NCBI GenBank assembly: GCA_050693155.1
Contig: JBOGWA010000092.1
Span: forward strand, 1 to 12,151
Source: JBOGWA01 sp050693155
GTDB taxonomy: Bacteria > Actinomycetota > UBA4738 > CALAEC01
Direction of reading: 5' to 3'
DNA length: 12,151 nucleotides
Below the pieces are notes generated by a model. It was not told where the DNA came from. It saw nothing but the letters and a program-made list of their open reading frames with translations, and searched no databases. This document shows, one piece after another, positions 1-7,879 of this stretch. Each line of letters begins with the position of its first letter. The first letter of the stretch is position 1. The translations under genes and the position numbers were made by a program.

Positions 1-521
1 ATCTCGTACTTCGCCTCCTCGTCGTTTCCGCAGAGGAGCACGTCGGCGTCGACCGAGTGATCGAGGTCGGCGAGCGGCCGCGCGCCGACGGTGTGGAAGC
101 CGGACACGAGCCGCGCTGACTCCGGCAGGAGCGCCTTGGCCTGCTCTGCCGCCGAGCCGTGCCACGGCCTCAGGACCTGCCACGCGCGGCCCCCCACGGC
201 GTTCGCGAGCGGGGTCGTCGTGTCGCAGACGATCACGCCGTCGGGCCAGTGGTCTTTTAGATCCCGATAGATGTCTGCCTGGCCTCCGTAGGGGACCGTT
301 ACGAAGACGACATCCGCCCCGGTGACGGCCTTCGCGTTCTCGGCGCCGACGGGCGAGGGGAGAGAAGCCTTGGACCCCAGCGTCTCTGCAGCCGCAGCTG
401 CGGCCTTCGCGCCGCGCTCCTCGCTCCGCGAACCGATCACGATCTCTTGGCCCGCCTTCGCAAGACGGAGGGCGAGCGCGAATCCCTCGGCCCCCGTTCC
501 TCCGATGATCGCAATCGTCAT
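1..521 (-). CDS. npdG: NADPH-dependent F420 reductase (F420H2:NADP oxidoreductase), 3' end cut by window edge
   Basis: Transfers hydride between NADP(H) and the deazaflavin coenzyme F420 in the cytosol. The visible 173 residues begin with a Rossmann fold (MTIAIIGGTGAEG), whose GGTG loop is typical of Fno/NpdG. A second strand ends VIGSRSEER (28-36), where Ser31/Arg32 sit where NADP 2'-phosphate binding is expected. A GFHTVGARPLADLDH block (141-155) and a DADVLLCGNDEEA block (158-170) resemble the corresponding parts of archaeal Fno. Family members are about 210-230 aa, so roughly 40-55 C-terminal residues lie outside the window. The ATG at 521 is 3 nt after the TAG stop of the upstream mutase gene, so translation is probably coupled and the two are co-transcribed. 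F420 use fits an actinobacterial or archaeal-like cofactor repertoire. Another NADP-binding oxidoreductase of the F420-dependent superfamily is the main alternative. Confidence 0.85.
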   Translation of the reverse strand, partial: MTIAIIGGTGAEGFALALRLAKAGQEIVIGSRSEERGAKAAAAAAETLGSKASLPSPVGAENAKAVTGADVVFVTVPYGGQADIYRDLKDHWPDGVIVCDTTTPLANAVGGRAWQVLRPWHGSAAEQAKALLPESARLVSGFHTVGARPLADLDHSVDADVLLCGNDEEAKYE

Positions 522-524
522 GGG

Positions 525-2108
525 CTATCGGCCGGGGTGGTATTCGCCGACGGTGCGGCGGATCGCATCGGAGACCTCTCCAAGCGTTGCGCGAGCCTTC
601 AGCGCCTCCCGCATCGGGTAGAGGAGGTTGTCCTGCCCACGCGCAGTCTCCTCGATCTCCTTCAGCGCTCGTTCAACCGCCTCGTTGTCCCGGCCCGCGC
701 GAAGCTCCTTCAAACGCTCGATCTGCGCCGCGACGAGTGCGTCGTCGATGCGCTGGAGCTCCACAGGCTCGTCCTCTTGTTCTTCGAACCGGTTCACGCC
801 AACCAGGACCCGCGACCCGGATTCGATCGCCTGCTGGATCCGGAACGCGGCTTCGTGAATCTCGTCCTGAACCCACTCGGCCTCGATCGCAGCGACCGCC
901 CCACCCATCCCCTCGATCTTGTCGATGAGCTCCCACGCCCGCCGCTCGGTCTCGTTCGTGAGCCACTCGGCGAAGTACGAACCGCCGACGGGATCGATCG
1001 TGCTCGCGACCCCCGACTCGTAGCCGATCACTTGCTGGGTCCGAAGCGCGATCTTCGCTGCACGCTCGGTCGGAAGGGCCAGCGCCTCATCGAACGCGTT
1101 CGTGTGCAGTGACTGTGTGCCGCCGAGCACGGCGGCGAGTCCCTCGAGCGCAGTCCGGACGATGTTGTTCTCCGGCTGCTGGGCAGTGAGCGTGGCGCCA
1201 CCGGTCTGCGTATGGAAACGAAGCGCCGCTGACCGCGGATCCTTCGCCTCGAACCGCTCGGTCATGATCTTCGACCACATCCTCCGTGCCGCTCGGAACT
1301 TTGCGATCTCCTCGAAGAAGTTCATGTGGGAGGCAAAGAAGAACGAGAGCCGGGGCGCGAAATCGTCGACCGCGAGGCCCGCGTCGAGCGCAGCGCGCAC
1401 GTACGCCATCGCGTTTGCCAGTGTGAAGGCCACCTCCTGGACGGCCGTGCATCCTGCCTCACGCATGTGGTACCCGGAGATCGAGATCGTGTTCCAGCGA
1501 GGAATCCGCTCCCGGCAGTACGCGAAGAGGTCGGTGATGAGCCGCATCGACGGCTGTGGCGGGTAGATGTAGGTTCCGCGGGCCGCGTATTCCTTCAGGA
1601 TGTCGTTTTGGACCGTGCCCCCGAGGGCGTCGGCCGGCACTCCCTCTTCCTCGGCAACGAGCTCGTACAGCAGCAGCAGGATCGCCGCGGTCGCGTTGAT
1701 CGTCATCGAGGTCGTGACCTTGTCGAGCGGAATCTCTTCAAACAGACGCCTCATGTCCTCCACGGAATCGATCGCCACACCCGTGCGCCCCACCTCGCCC
1801 TCGGCCCGCTCGTGGTCGGAGTCGTAGCCCATCTGGGTGGGGAGATCGAAAGCGACCGAGAGACCCGTCTGCCCGTGATCGAGGAGGTAGCGGAACCGGC
1901 GGTTCGTCTCTTCGGCGCTGCCCATGCCGGCGTACTGACGCATGGTCCAGAGCCTGCCCCGATACATCGTGGGATACGGCCCACGGGTGAAGGGTGGTTC
2001 CCCGGGGGTCCCGAGGTCTCGCTCGGGATCGAATCCTTCGAGGTGTTCGGGACCGTAGAGCGGGTCGAGCTCGATGCCCGCGTCGGTCACCCGCCGCTCG
2101 TCAGCCAT
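525..2108 (-). CDS. mutB: Methylmalonyl-CoA mutase, large catalytic subunit (separate-subunit form)
   Basis: Adenosylcobalamin-dependent isomerase interconverting (R)-methylmalonyl-CoA and succinyl-CoA. The protein is 527 aa: a complete TIM-barrel substrate domain ending about residue 500 and no C-terminal B12-binding domain. It must therefore pair with a separate small B12-binding subunit, which is not in the window. Aligned by eye to Propionibacterium MutB with a constant offset of 30, the active-site set is present: Met48, Arg52, Thr55, Arg57, Tyr59 (MutB Tyr89), Arg177 (Arg207) and His214 (His244, in SISGYHMREAG). Tyr59 plus Arg177 indicate methylmalonyl-CoA; isobutyryl-CoA mutases carry Phe and Gln there. 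The ATG at 2108 has GGGGAG directly abutting it, too close for a normal ribosome site, and a TACGCT box 9 nt upstream. The gene lies 37 bp after the sulfatase stop and 3 nt before the F420 reductase. Confidence 0.93.
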   Translation of the reverse strand: MADERRVTDAGIELDPLYGPEHLEGFDPERDLGTPGEPPFTRGPYPTMYRGRLWTMRQYAGMGSAEETNRRFRYLLDHGQTGLSVAFDLPTQMGYDSDHERAEGEVGRTGVAIDSVEDMRRLFEEIPLDKVTTSMTINATAAILLLLYELVAEEEGVPADALGGTVQNDILKEYAARGTYIYPPQPSMRLITDLFAYCRERIPRWNTISISGYHMREAGCTAVQEVAFTLANAMAYVRAALDAGLAVDDFAPRLSFFFASHMNFFEEIAKFRAARRMWSKIMTERFEAKDPRSAALRFHTQTGGATLTAQQPENNIVRTALEGLAAVLGGTQSLHTNAFDEALALPTERAAKIALRTQQVIGYESGVASTIDPVGGSYFAEWLTNETERRAWELIDKIEGMGGAVAAIEAEWVQDEIHEAAFRIQQAIESGSRVLVGVNRFEEQEDEPVELQRIDDALVAAQIERLKELRAGRDNEAVERALKEIEETARGQDNLLYPMREALKARATLGEVSDAIRRTVGEYHPGR

Positions 2109-2117
2109 CTCCCCGCA

Positions 2118-2123
2118 AGCGTA
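2118..2123 (-). promoter_or_regulatory. Candidate -10 box (TACGCT) for the mutase/F420-reductase pair
   Basis: On the minus strand TACGCT is followed by 9 nt and then the mutase ATG. This TAnnnT spacing would start a transcript at or within a few bases of the start codon. No -35 element is recognisable. The same arrangement precedes three other genes in the window. Inference from position only. Confidence 0.35.
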
Positions 2124-2128
2124 CCCGG

Positions 2129-2143
2129 CCGCCCGATCGGCGG
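2129..2143 (-). terminator. Short GC hairpin just after the sulfatase stop
   Basis: A perfect 5-bp stem CCGCC/GGCGG with a 5-nt loop starts 2 nt after the TAA stop of the sulfatase gene, on the minus strand. There is no T-tract, so it is not a classical intrinsic terminator. It could weaken read-through into the mutase gene, which has its own candidate -10 box. At this GC content a stem this short may be chance. Confidence 0.2.
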
Positions 2144-2145
2144 GG

Positions 2146-3531
2146 TTAGGGGCAGGCCGACTGCCCGGTGGTGCCCGCGCACCCCCGCAGGTCTTGAAGG
2201 TCGCTCTCGAGGGAAGAGAGCTCGGTCGGAAGTGGATCGTTTGCCGTATCCGCGTCCCCGAGGAGGTTCACGAGCTGGGATGGATCCCACTCGAGGTCGT
2301 AGTACTCGGCGAAGGTTCGCACGTCATCGCGGTAGTACTCGATGTACTGGAGTCCGATCTCGAAGATGGACGCCCAGGTGGGAAAGTTCGGCGCCCCGGG
2401 ATCCCGGAAATACTCGAGCAGCAGGCGGCTGCGCGAATGCGTCGCGAGAAGCGACCACCCGTCGAACGGGTATTTCAGGCTCGGCGAGACGCCCGCCGCC
2501 TCGAGGATCGTCGGCGCGATGTCGATGTTCGCGATCACGCGGTCGTCGGAAGAGCCTCCCGACAGGTGACCCGGCCACCGTACGAGGAAGGGAATCCGGA
2601 TGGAGGGAAGATACGGAAGCCGCTTCCCAACGAATCCGTGATCGCGCCACATGAAACCGTTGTCCGACATGAAGAAGGCGAGCGTGTCCTGGAGTTCGCC
2701 CAGATCCTGTAGCGCCGTCATCACGTCGTCGACCATCTCGTCCGCCGCGAGGAGCGTCCGAAGTTGGAGCCGGCGCTGCGCCTCGGCGGAGCGGATCGTC
2801 GCGTTCCGCTGTTGCAGGAACAGGGCCTTGTCGGATCGATCGCCCTCGAAGGCCGCCGATCCGAGCTCCGGGACCTGGATCCCGACCGTCTCGTGCCGTG
2901 TGGCGGGCGTATACGGACCGTGACCCGCAAACGGCGTGACGAAGAGCAGCCAGGGGCTGGCGTCTTCCCCCTCGAAATCCTCGAGAAGCCCAACCGCTTC
3001 GCGTGCAACGAAGTCGGTGGAGTACCCGGGGACGTCTCTGAGCTCTCCGTCCACGTTGAAGATCGTGTCGAAGTAGCCGCTCGGCTCGAAGATCGACCAG
3101 CGATCGAAGTGCGGCGGGTCGATCTCGCGATCCCAGCCGTTGAGGAACTTCCCGGCGATGCCCGTGAGGAAGCCCGCGTCTTGGAGATAACGCTGGACCG
3201 TCGCGTCCTGATCGAGCGAGCCGGGGTTGGAGTTCGTGGTGATGCCGTGGTTGTGCGCGTAGCGCCCGGAAAAGATCGAGCCGCGCGACGGACAGCAGAG
3301 GGGGGTCGTCGCAAAGGCATTCGTGAAATCGACGCCGCCGCTCTTGAACCAACGCCGGGTCTTGGGCATGACGTCAAGGGTCCCGACGGGCTGGTCGTCC
3401 GTGATCACCACCAAGACATTGGGTTGCTCGACCTGACCGGACGCCGGGGGTTGGAAGCCCGGGGTGCTCGGGGCGACCGAGAGGGCGGCAGCCACCAGAA
3501 CGACGAGAGAGCCGCGGGCCAGGGCGCGCAT
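2146..3531 (-). CDS. Secreted type I (formylglycine) sulfatase
   Basis: Predicted exported sulfatase hydrolysing a sulfate ester; the substrate cannot be told. The 461-aa protein starts with a signal peptide (Arg2/Arg6, hydrophobic core about 8-20, no lipobox). The catalytic domain begins NVLVVITDDQPVG, with metal ligands Asp45 and Asp46. The sulfatase signature at 79-90 is C-C-P-S-R followed by GSIFSGR, so Cys79 is the residue oxidised to formylglycine. Other expected active-site residues are Lys128 (IAGKFLNGW), His204 (FAGHGPY), Asp290-Asn291 (MSDNG) and Lys303 (VGKRLPY). The C-terminal part ends with the usual YYDLEWDPSQLVNLL block. The fold resembles N-acetylglucosamine-6-sulfatase/arylsulfatase proteins. 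A formylglycine-generating enzyme is needed but absent here. The ATG at 3531 has no Shine-Dalgarno. The gene diverges from sdhC and has no clear functional link to its neighbours. Confidence 0.92.
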   Translation of the reverse strand: MRALARGSLVVLVAAALSVAPSTPGFQPPASGQVEQPNVLVVITDDQPVGTLDVMPKTRRWFKSGGVDFTNAFATTPLCCPSRGSIFSGRYAHNHGITTNSNPGSLDQDATVQRYLQDAGFLTGIAGKFLNGWDREIDPPHFDRWSIFEPSGYFDTIFNVDGELRDVPGYSTDFVAREAVGLLEDFEGEDASPWLLFVTPFAGHGPYTPATRHETVGIQVPELGSAAFEGDRSDKALFLQQRNATIRSAEAQRRLQLRTLLAADEMVDDVMTALQDLGELQDTLAFFMSDNGFMWRDHGFVGKRLPYLPSIRIPFLVRWPGHLSGGSSDDRVIANIDIAPTILEAAGVSPSLKYPFDGWSLLATHSRSRLLLEYFRDPGAPNFPTWASIFEIGLQYIEYYRDDVRTFAEYYDLEWDPSQLVNLLGDADTANDPLPTELSSLESDLQDLRGCAGTTGQSACP

Positions 3532-3539
3532 CGGCGCAT

Positions 3540-3545
3540 ATCCTA
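3540..3545 (-). promoter_or_regulatory. Candidate -10 box (TAGGAT) for the sulfatase gene
   Basis: TAGGAT on the minus strand ends 8 nt before the sulfatase ATG, giving a leaderless or nearly leaderless start. No -35 is evident. The short space holds an out-of-frame ATG at 3537-3539 that would lie upstream of the expected transcription start. Confidence 0.4.
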
Positions 3546-3591
3546 CGGCACCTTCTCGCGGATCCGGGGGCGGCCCGGACGAATCGCTTGT

Positions 3592-3597
3592 TAGACT
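3592..3597 (+). promoter_or_regulatory. Candidate -10 box (TAGACT) for the sdh-frd operon
   Basis: TAGACT within the 94-bp divergent region lies 28 nt before the sdhC start. A transcript beginning about 7 nt downstream would carry a leader of roughly 20 nt containing the sdhC ribosome site. I see no convincing -35. No operator or regulator site is recognised, but this is the only sizeable non-coding gap before eight close-packed genes. Confidence 0.4.
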
Positions 3598-3612
3598 CGG
3601 GCCCCGCTTGCG

Positions 3613-3618
3613 AGGGGA
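3613..3618 (+). promoter_or_regulatory. sdhC ribosome binding site (AGGGGA)
   Basis: AGGGGA stands 7 nt before the GTG at 3626. It decides the start of sdhC: the open frame extends further upstream with no stop, but the family's N-terminus (short basic stretch, then TLYKG) begins exactly at this GTG. Confidence 0.7.
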
Positions 3619-3625
3619 AGCGAGA

Positions 3626-4015
3626 GTGAAGCGTCGACTGGACGTAGGAACGCTCTACAAGGGCAGCCCCACGGGGCAGTGGGCGTGGGCGATGCACCGG
3701 ATCACCGGCGTCGGCATCTTGCTGTTCCTGTTCGCGCACGTCATCGATACCGCGCTGGTTGCGTGGGGACCGGAGACCTACAACACGGTCATCGCCCTCT
3801 ACAAGAACCCCTTCGTGATGACGATGGAGCTCGGGCTCGTGGGCGCCGTGATCTTCCACGGTCTGAACGGCATTCGAATCATGATCATCGACTTCTGGCC
3901 GAAGGCCGCGCTCTACGACAAGACGCTGACGTTCTGGACGCTCACGCTGCTCGTGGCCTCCATGGCCCCCATCACGTGGTTCATGGGGCGCCGCATCATC
4001 GAAGGGATCTTCTGA
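3626..4015 (+). CDS. sdhC: Succinate dehydrogenase cytochrome b subunit SdhC
   Basis: Membrane anchor of succinate:quinone reductase; with SdhD it forms the quinone site and carries heme b. 129 aa with three membrane segments (about 27-47, 65-88, 101-120). The family signature MHRITG at 23-28 gives His24 and Arg25; Arg25 matches the quinone-site Arg31 of E. coli SdhC. His38 (FAHVIDTAL) and His78 (FHGLNGIRIM) are candidate heme ligands. The text closely follows actinobacterial SdhC, including LYKG, ETYNTVIALYK and GLNGIR-IIDFW. The GTG start is chosen for its Shine-Dalgarno and family fit. It is the first gene of the eight-gene operon; its TGA overlaps the sdhD ATG (TGATG), so translation is coupled. 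Confidence 0.92.
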   Translation: MKRRLDVGTLYKGSPTGQWAWAMHRITGVGILLFLFAHVIDTALVAWGPETYNTVIALYKNPFVMTMELGLVGAVIFHGLNGIRIMIIDFWPKAALYDKTLTFWTLTLLVASMAPITWFMGRRIIEGIF

Positions 4016-4422
4016 TGGCCGTCTCCACCGAGATCCGGATCCCGGAGACGGCTCCGCGCCGCCGTCCGCGCTCAGGGGCGGAGCTCTGGTGGTGGGTGTT
4101 CATGAGGGTCTCCGGAATCCTGCTGCTATGGCTGGCCGTCGGCCACGTGCTGATCATGCACGTCCTCGGGACCGGTGTGGAGCGTGTGAACTACAACTTC
4201 GTCGCGATCCGTTGGGCCTCGCCCTTCTGGAGGATCTGGGACTGGCTCCTGCTTTCGCTCGCCCTCCTCCACGGCGTGAACGGCGTCCGCGTGATCGTGC
4301 AGGACTACGTCCGTTCCCCGCGCGGGCGCTCCGTCTGGAACGCGACGTTCGCAGTCGTGGGATCGGCGCTCTTCATCCTCGGCACGATCATCGTTCTCAC
4401 GTTCGACGCCGCGGGCGCGTAG
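4015..4422 (+). CDS. sdhD: Succinate dehydrogenase membrane anchor SdhD
   Basis: Second membrane subunit of succinate:quinone reductase. 135 aa: a basic, proline-rich cytoplasmic N-terminus (1-22), then three membrane segments (about 30-52, 74-95, 108-129). Motifs shared with actinobacterial SdhD are FMRVSGILLL (29-38), GHVLIMHVLGTGVERVNY (43-60) and LLHGVNGVRVIVQDY (84-98). His44, His49 and His86 are candidate heme-b ligands. Separate three-helix SdhC and SdhD chains are seen here, in contrast to the fused single cytochrome b of some complexes. The start overlaps the sdhC stop by 1 nt, and the TAG stop is followed 3 nt later by the sdhA ATG. Confidence 0.91.
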   Translation: MAVSTEIRIPETAPRRRPRSGAELWWWVFMRVSGILLLWLAVGHVLIMHVLGTGVERVNYNFVAIRWASPFWRIWDWLLLSLALLHGVNGVRVIVQDYVRSPRGRSVWNATFAVVGSALFILGTIIVLTFDAAGA

Positions 4423-4425
4423 CGG

Positions 4426-6159
4426 ATGACCACGCACCACACCTACGACGTCGTCATCGTGGGGGCGGGCGGGGCGGGGCTCCGAGCTGCGATCGAAGCC
4501 TCTGATCACGTCGAAACCGCGGTGATCTCAAAGCTCTATCCAACCCGGTCGCACACCGGCGCGGCCCAGGGCGGGATGTGCGCGGCGCTGGGCAACGTCG
4601 AGGAGGACTCCTGGGAGTGGCATGCGTTCGATACGGTGAAGGGCTCCGATTACCTCGCCGACCAGCCGGCGGTTCTGGTGATGTGCCAGGAGGCCATCGA
4701 CGCCGTCATCGAGCTCGAGCACTGGGGCTTCCCCTTCAACCGCACCCCCGATGGAAGGATCGACCAGCGGCGATTCGGCGGGCACACGCGGAACCACGGC
4801 GAGGCGCCGGTGAAGCGCGCCTGCTACTCGGCGGACCGGACCGGGCACATGATCCTCCAGACTCTTTACCAGCAGTGCATCAAGCGGGACGTTCGGTTCT
4901 TCAACGAGTTCTACGTGCTCGATCTGTTGATCGAGAACGGAAGAGCCGCCGGCGTCGTCGCATACGAGCTCGCAAGCGCCGAGCTGCACGTGTTCCGTGC
5001 GAGAGCGGTGCTCCTCGCCACGGGCGGCTTCGGGAAGATGTTCAAGATCACCTCGAACGCCCACACGCTCACCGGCGACGGGCTGGCAGTCTGCTACCGA
5101 AGGGGCATCCCGCTTCAGGACATGGAGTTCTTCCAGTTCCATCCGACCGGCATCTACAAGATGGGGATCCTCCTTTCCGAGGCGGTCCGCGGCGAGGGAG
5201 GAACGATCATCAACAGCAAGGGAGAACGGTTCATGGAGCGCTACGCCCCAACGGTCAAGGACCTCGCGCCCCGCGACGTCGTCTCGCGCGCGATTTACCA
5301 GGAGATTCACGAGGGCCGAGGCATCGACGGCCGCGACTTCGTCCACCTCGACGTCCGACACCTCGATCGCGAGGTCATCGAGAAGAAGATTCCCGACGTG
5401 ACGGAGTTCGCGCGGATCTATTTGGGCGTCGAACCGACGACGGAGCCGATCCCCATCCAACCGACGGCGCACTACGGGATGGGAGGGATTCCGACCGACG
5501 TCGATGCTCGCGTCGTGACCGGTGAGGCCGAAGAGGTCGTTCCCGGACTCTACGCGGCCGGCGAGTGCGCCTGCGTGAGCGTGCACGGCGCGAACCGACT
5601 CGGAACGAACTCACTGCTCGACATCGTCGTCTTCGGCAAACGCGGAGGGCAGCATGCGGCCCGCTACGCGAGCGAGGCCGACCTTCCCCCGCTCCCCGCC
5701 GAGCCCGAGAAGCCCACCGCCGATCTGTTGGGACGCCTCCTCTCCGAGACGGGAGCCGCGAGCTTCGCCGACATTCGTGAGGGCCTTCAAGAAAACATGT
5801 CGGATCTCGCGAGCGTCGTCCGCTCGGCCGAGGGTCTCGAGAAGATGCGGGCGATCCTTGCCGAGCTCCGCGAGCAGTACGACCGGGCGGTCGTCCAGGA
5901 CAAGGGGACCCTCTACAACACCGACCTGATGGAAGGCGTGGAACTCGGGTATCTGCTCGACTGCGCCGGCGCCCTCGTCGAAGCCGCCCTGGCTCGAGAG
6001 GAGAGTCGGGGAGGGCACTATCGAGAGGATCATCCGCTCCGCGACGACGAGCGCTGGCTGCGACACTCCCTCGCCTACCGGGAGCCGGACGGGTCGGTGC
6101 ACCTCGAGTCCAAGCCGGTGAAGCTCGGCGTCTACGAGCCCATGGAACGGAAGTACTGA
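4426..6159 (+). CDS. sdhA: Succinate dehydrogenase flavoprotein subunit SdhA
   Basis: Oxidises succinate to fumarate and passes electrons via covalent FAD to SdhB. 577 aa, usual for the family. The N-terminal dinucleotide fold VVIVGAGGAGLR (9-20) is followed by the FAD attachment motif RSHTGAAQGG with His43. Catalytic residues visible are His239 (FHPTG), Arg283 (APRDVVSRA), His349 (TAHYGMGG) and Arg391 (GANRLGTNS). Gln48, five residues after the FAD histidine, is the SQR-type residue; fumarate reductases have Glu there. The C-terminal domain contains DKGTLYNTDLMEGVELG and ends EPMERKY, as in actinobacterial SdhA. Normally sdhB would follow directly. Here frdA begins 2 nt after the stop, and sdhB is about 3.4 kb further on. 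Confidence 0.96.
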   Translation: MTTHHTYDVVIVGAGGAGLRAAIEASDHVETAVISKLYPTRSHTGAAQGGMCAALGNVEEDSWEWHAFDTVKGSDYLADQPAVLVMCQEAIDAVIELEHWGFPFNRTPDGRIDQRRFGGHTRNHGEAPVKRACYSADRTGHMILQTLYQQCIKRDVRFFNEFYVLDLLIENGRAAGVVAYELASAELHVFRARAVLLATGGFGKMFKITSNAHTLTGDGLAVCYRRGIPLQDMEFFQFHPTGIYKMGILLSEAVRGEGGTIINSKGERFMERYAPTVKDLAPRDVVSRAIYQEIHEGRGIDGRDFVHLDVRHLDREVIEKKIPDVTEFARIYLGVEPTTEPIPIQPTAHYGMGGIPTDVDARVVTGEAEEVVPGLYAAGECACVSVHGANRLGTNSLLDIVVFGKRGGQHAARYASEADLPPLPAEPEKPTADLLGRLLSETGAASFADIREGLQENMSDLASVVRSAEGLEKMRAILAELREQYDRAVVQDKGTLYNTDLMEGVELGYLLDCAGALVEAALAREESRGGHYREDHPLRDDERWLRHSLAYREPDGSVHLESKPVKLGVYEPMERKY

Positions 6160-6161
6160 CC

Positions 6162-7871
6162 GTGGAGACGATCGAGCACGACATCCTGATCGTTGGTGGC
6201 GGGGCAGCCGGCCTCCGGGCGGCGATCGCTGCGGCCGAGCTTTCCGACTCGCTGAGCATCGCCTTGGTTTCGAAGGTCTATCCGATGCGCAGCCACACGG
6301 TCTCCGCCGAGGGCGGCACGGGCGCCGCGATGGGCGAGGACGACAGCCCTGATCTCCACGCCTTCGACACGATCCGCGGCGGCGACTGGCTCCCCGACCA
6401 GGACGCCGTCGAGGCGTTCGCCTCCGAGGCTCCGGGAGAGATCGTGCGCCTCGAACACTGGGGATGCCCGTGGAGCCGGGAGCCGGACGGGAGGATCGCC
6501 GTCCGTCCGTTCGGCGGCATGAGCGTGAACCGGACCGTGTTCGCCGCCGACAAAACGGGGTTCCATCTCCTTCACACGCTCTTCCAGACGTCCCTCAAGT
6601 ACGAGCCCGTCGTGCGCTACGACGAGTTCTTCGTGACGAGTCTCCTGGTCGAAAACGGCCGGTGCCGAGGAGTCGCAGCCCTCGACCTCAGGGACTCGGA
6701 GGTTCGGTGCTTCACGGCCAGGGCCGTGATCCTCGCGACCGGCGGGGCCGGCCGCATCTTCTCCTTCACGACGAACGCCGCGATCAACACCGGTGACGGC
6801 ATGGCCCTCGCGTACCGGGCGGGCGTTCCCCTGAAAGACATGGAGTTCGTCCAGTACCACCCAACAGGATTGCCCGGCACCGGGATCCTCATGACGGAGG
6901 CGTCTCGTGGCGAGGGCGGCTACCTCGTGAACAACGAGGGGCGGCGATTTCTCGAGGACTACATCCCGTCGAAGATGGAGCTCGGGCCCCGAGACATCCT
7001 GTCCCGATCGATCATGCAGGAGATCGAGAAAGGGCATGCCTTCGAGGGGCCCTACGGCGAGTACGTCCATCTCGACGTCCGGCACCTGGGCGAGAAAACG
7101 ATCGACGAGAAGCTTCCATTCGTTCGTGAGCTGACGCGAGACTTCGTCGGTATCGATCCGGTGTACGAGCCGATCCCGGTCCGGCCCGTCGTGCACTACA
7201 TGATGGGAGGAATCGACACGGACATGACCGGGCGAACGCCCCTTCCCGGGCTCTACGCTGCCGGCGAAGCCGCTTGCGTGAGCATCAACGGCGCCAACCG
7301 GCTCGGGTCGAACTCCCTCACCGAGTGTCTGGTCTTTGGTGCGCGCGTCGGGCGCCGGGCCGCCCAGGACGCTCTCGAGGTCGAGACTCCCTCCACCAAT
7401 CCTCTCGCCATGCTTGCCGAGGCGGAGCAGGACCGCCTGACGAAGAGCTACTTCGAAAAAGCGGGTGGGAGCGAGCGGATCGCGTCGATTCGCCGCGACC
7501 TTCAAGCCGCCATGGAGAAGGGGGCTGGGGTCTTCCGGACCGAGGAGTCCCTACGCGAGGCCGTGGAAGAGGTCGGCGGCCTCCGTCAGCGCTACCTGGA
7601 CATCGCGCTCGACGATCGTGATCGCGCGTTCAACACCGAGCTCGTTTCCGCCCTCGAGCTCGAGAACCTGCTCGACGTGGCCGCGGCCGTCGTGGGATCG
7701 GGACTCGAGCGCACGGAGTCTCGCGGGTCTCACACCCGGCGCGACCATCCGGAACGCGACGACGCCCGATTCCTCACGCACAGCCTGGCGTTCGCGGAGC
7801 ACGACGCGCCCCGGATCGAGCACCGGGACGTCACGATCACCCGCTGGCCACCCGCCGAACGAGCCTATTGA
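6162..7871 (+). CDS. frdA: Fumarate reductase flavoprotein subunit FrdA
   Basis: Catalytic subunit of menaquinol:fumarate reductase, reducing fumarate to succinate. 569 aa from a GTG start with GGAAG 8 nt upstream. It follows E. coli FrdA almost motif by motif: KVYPMRSHTVSAEGG (38-52; FAD-linked His45), HWGCPWSREPDG (99-110), ADKTGFHLLHTLFQTSLKY (129-147), EFVQYHPTGLPGTGILMTE (228-246). Catalytic His233, Arg277, His345 and Arg380 are present. Glu50 is the fumarate-reductase residue where SdhA has Gln. It lacks the roughly 17-residue insertion before the catalytic ELGPRD that E. coli FrdA has, which accounts for about half of the length difference (569 versus 602). It is not L-aspartate oxidase, since frdBCD follow. 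The TGA overlaps the region where frdB may begin. Confidence 0.95.
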   Translation: METIEHDILIVGGGAAGLRAAIAAAELSDSLSIALVSKVYPMRSHTVSAEGGTGAAMGEDDSPDLHAFDTIRGGDWLPDQDAVEAFASEAPGEIVRLEHWGCPWSREPDGRIAVRPFGGMSVNRTVFAADKTGFHLLHTLFQTSLKYEPVVRYDEFFVTSLLVENGRCRGVAALDLRDSEVRCFTARAVILATGGAGRIFSFTTNAAINTGDGMALAYRAGVPLKDMEFVQYHPTGLPGTGILMTEASRGEGGYLVNNEGRRFLEDYIPSKMELGPRDILSRSIMQEIEKGHAFEGPYGEYVHLDVRHLGEKTIDEKLPFVRELTRDFVGIDPVYEPIPVRPVVHYMMGGIDTDMTGRTPLPGLYAAGEAACVSINGANRLGSNSLTECLVFGARVGRRAAQDALEVETPSTNPLAMLAEAEQDRLTKSYFEKAGGSERIASIRRDLQAAMEKGAGVFRTEESLREAVEEVGGLRQRYLDIALDDRDRAFNTELVSALELENLLDVAAAVVGSGLERTESRGSHTRRDHPERDDARFLTHSLAFAEHDAPRIEHRDVTITRWPPAERAY

Positions 7872-7879
7872 ATGTGGCC

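Noticed and set aside
525..2108. Isobutyryl-CoA or 2-hydroxyisobutyryl-CoA mutase
   Set aside because: Tyr59 and Arg177 are the methylmalonyl-CoA-specific residues; isobutyryl-CoA mutase has Phe and Gln at these places.
1326..2654. 442-codon plus-strand frame across the mutase and sulfatase
   Set aside because: It spans two well-supported minus-strand genes and is Arg/Pro/Gly-rich with no recognisable motif: a shadow frame.
6132..7505. Long open frame (457 codons) antisense to frdA, and a similar one antisense to sdhA (4528-5586)
   Set aside because: Both mirror strongly supported catalytic genes in high-GC DNA, where opposite-strand frames stay open by codon bias. Their translations have no recognisable domain.
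6162..7871. L-aspartate oxidase or a second sdhA copy
   Set aside because: FrdA-specific motifs and adjacent frdBCD genes exclude both.
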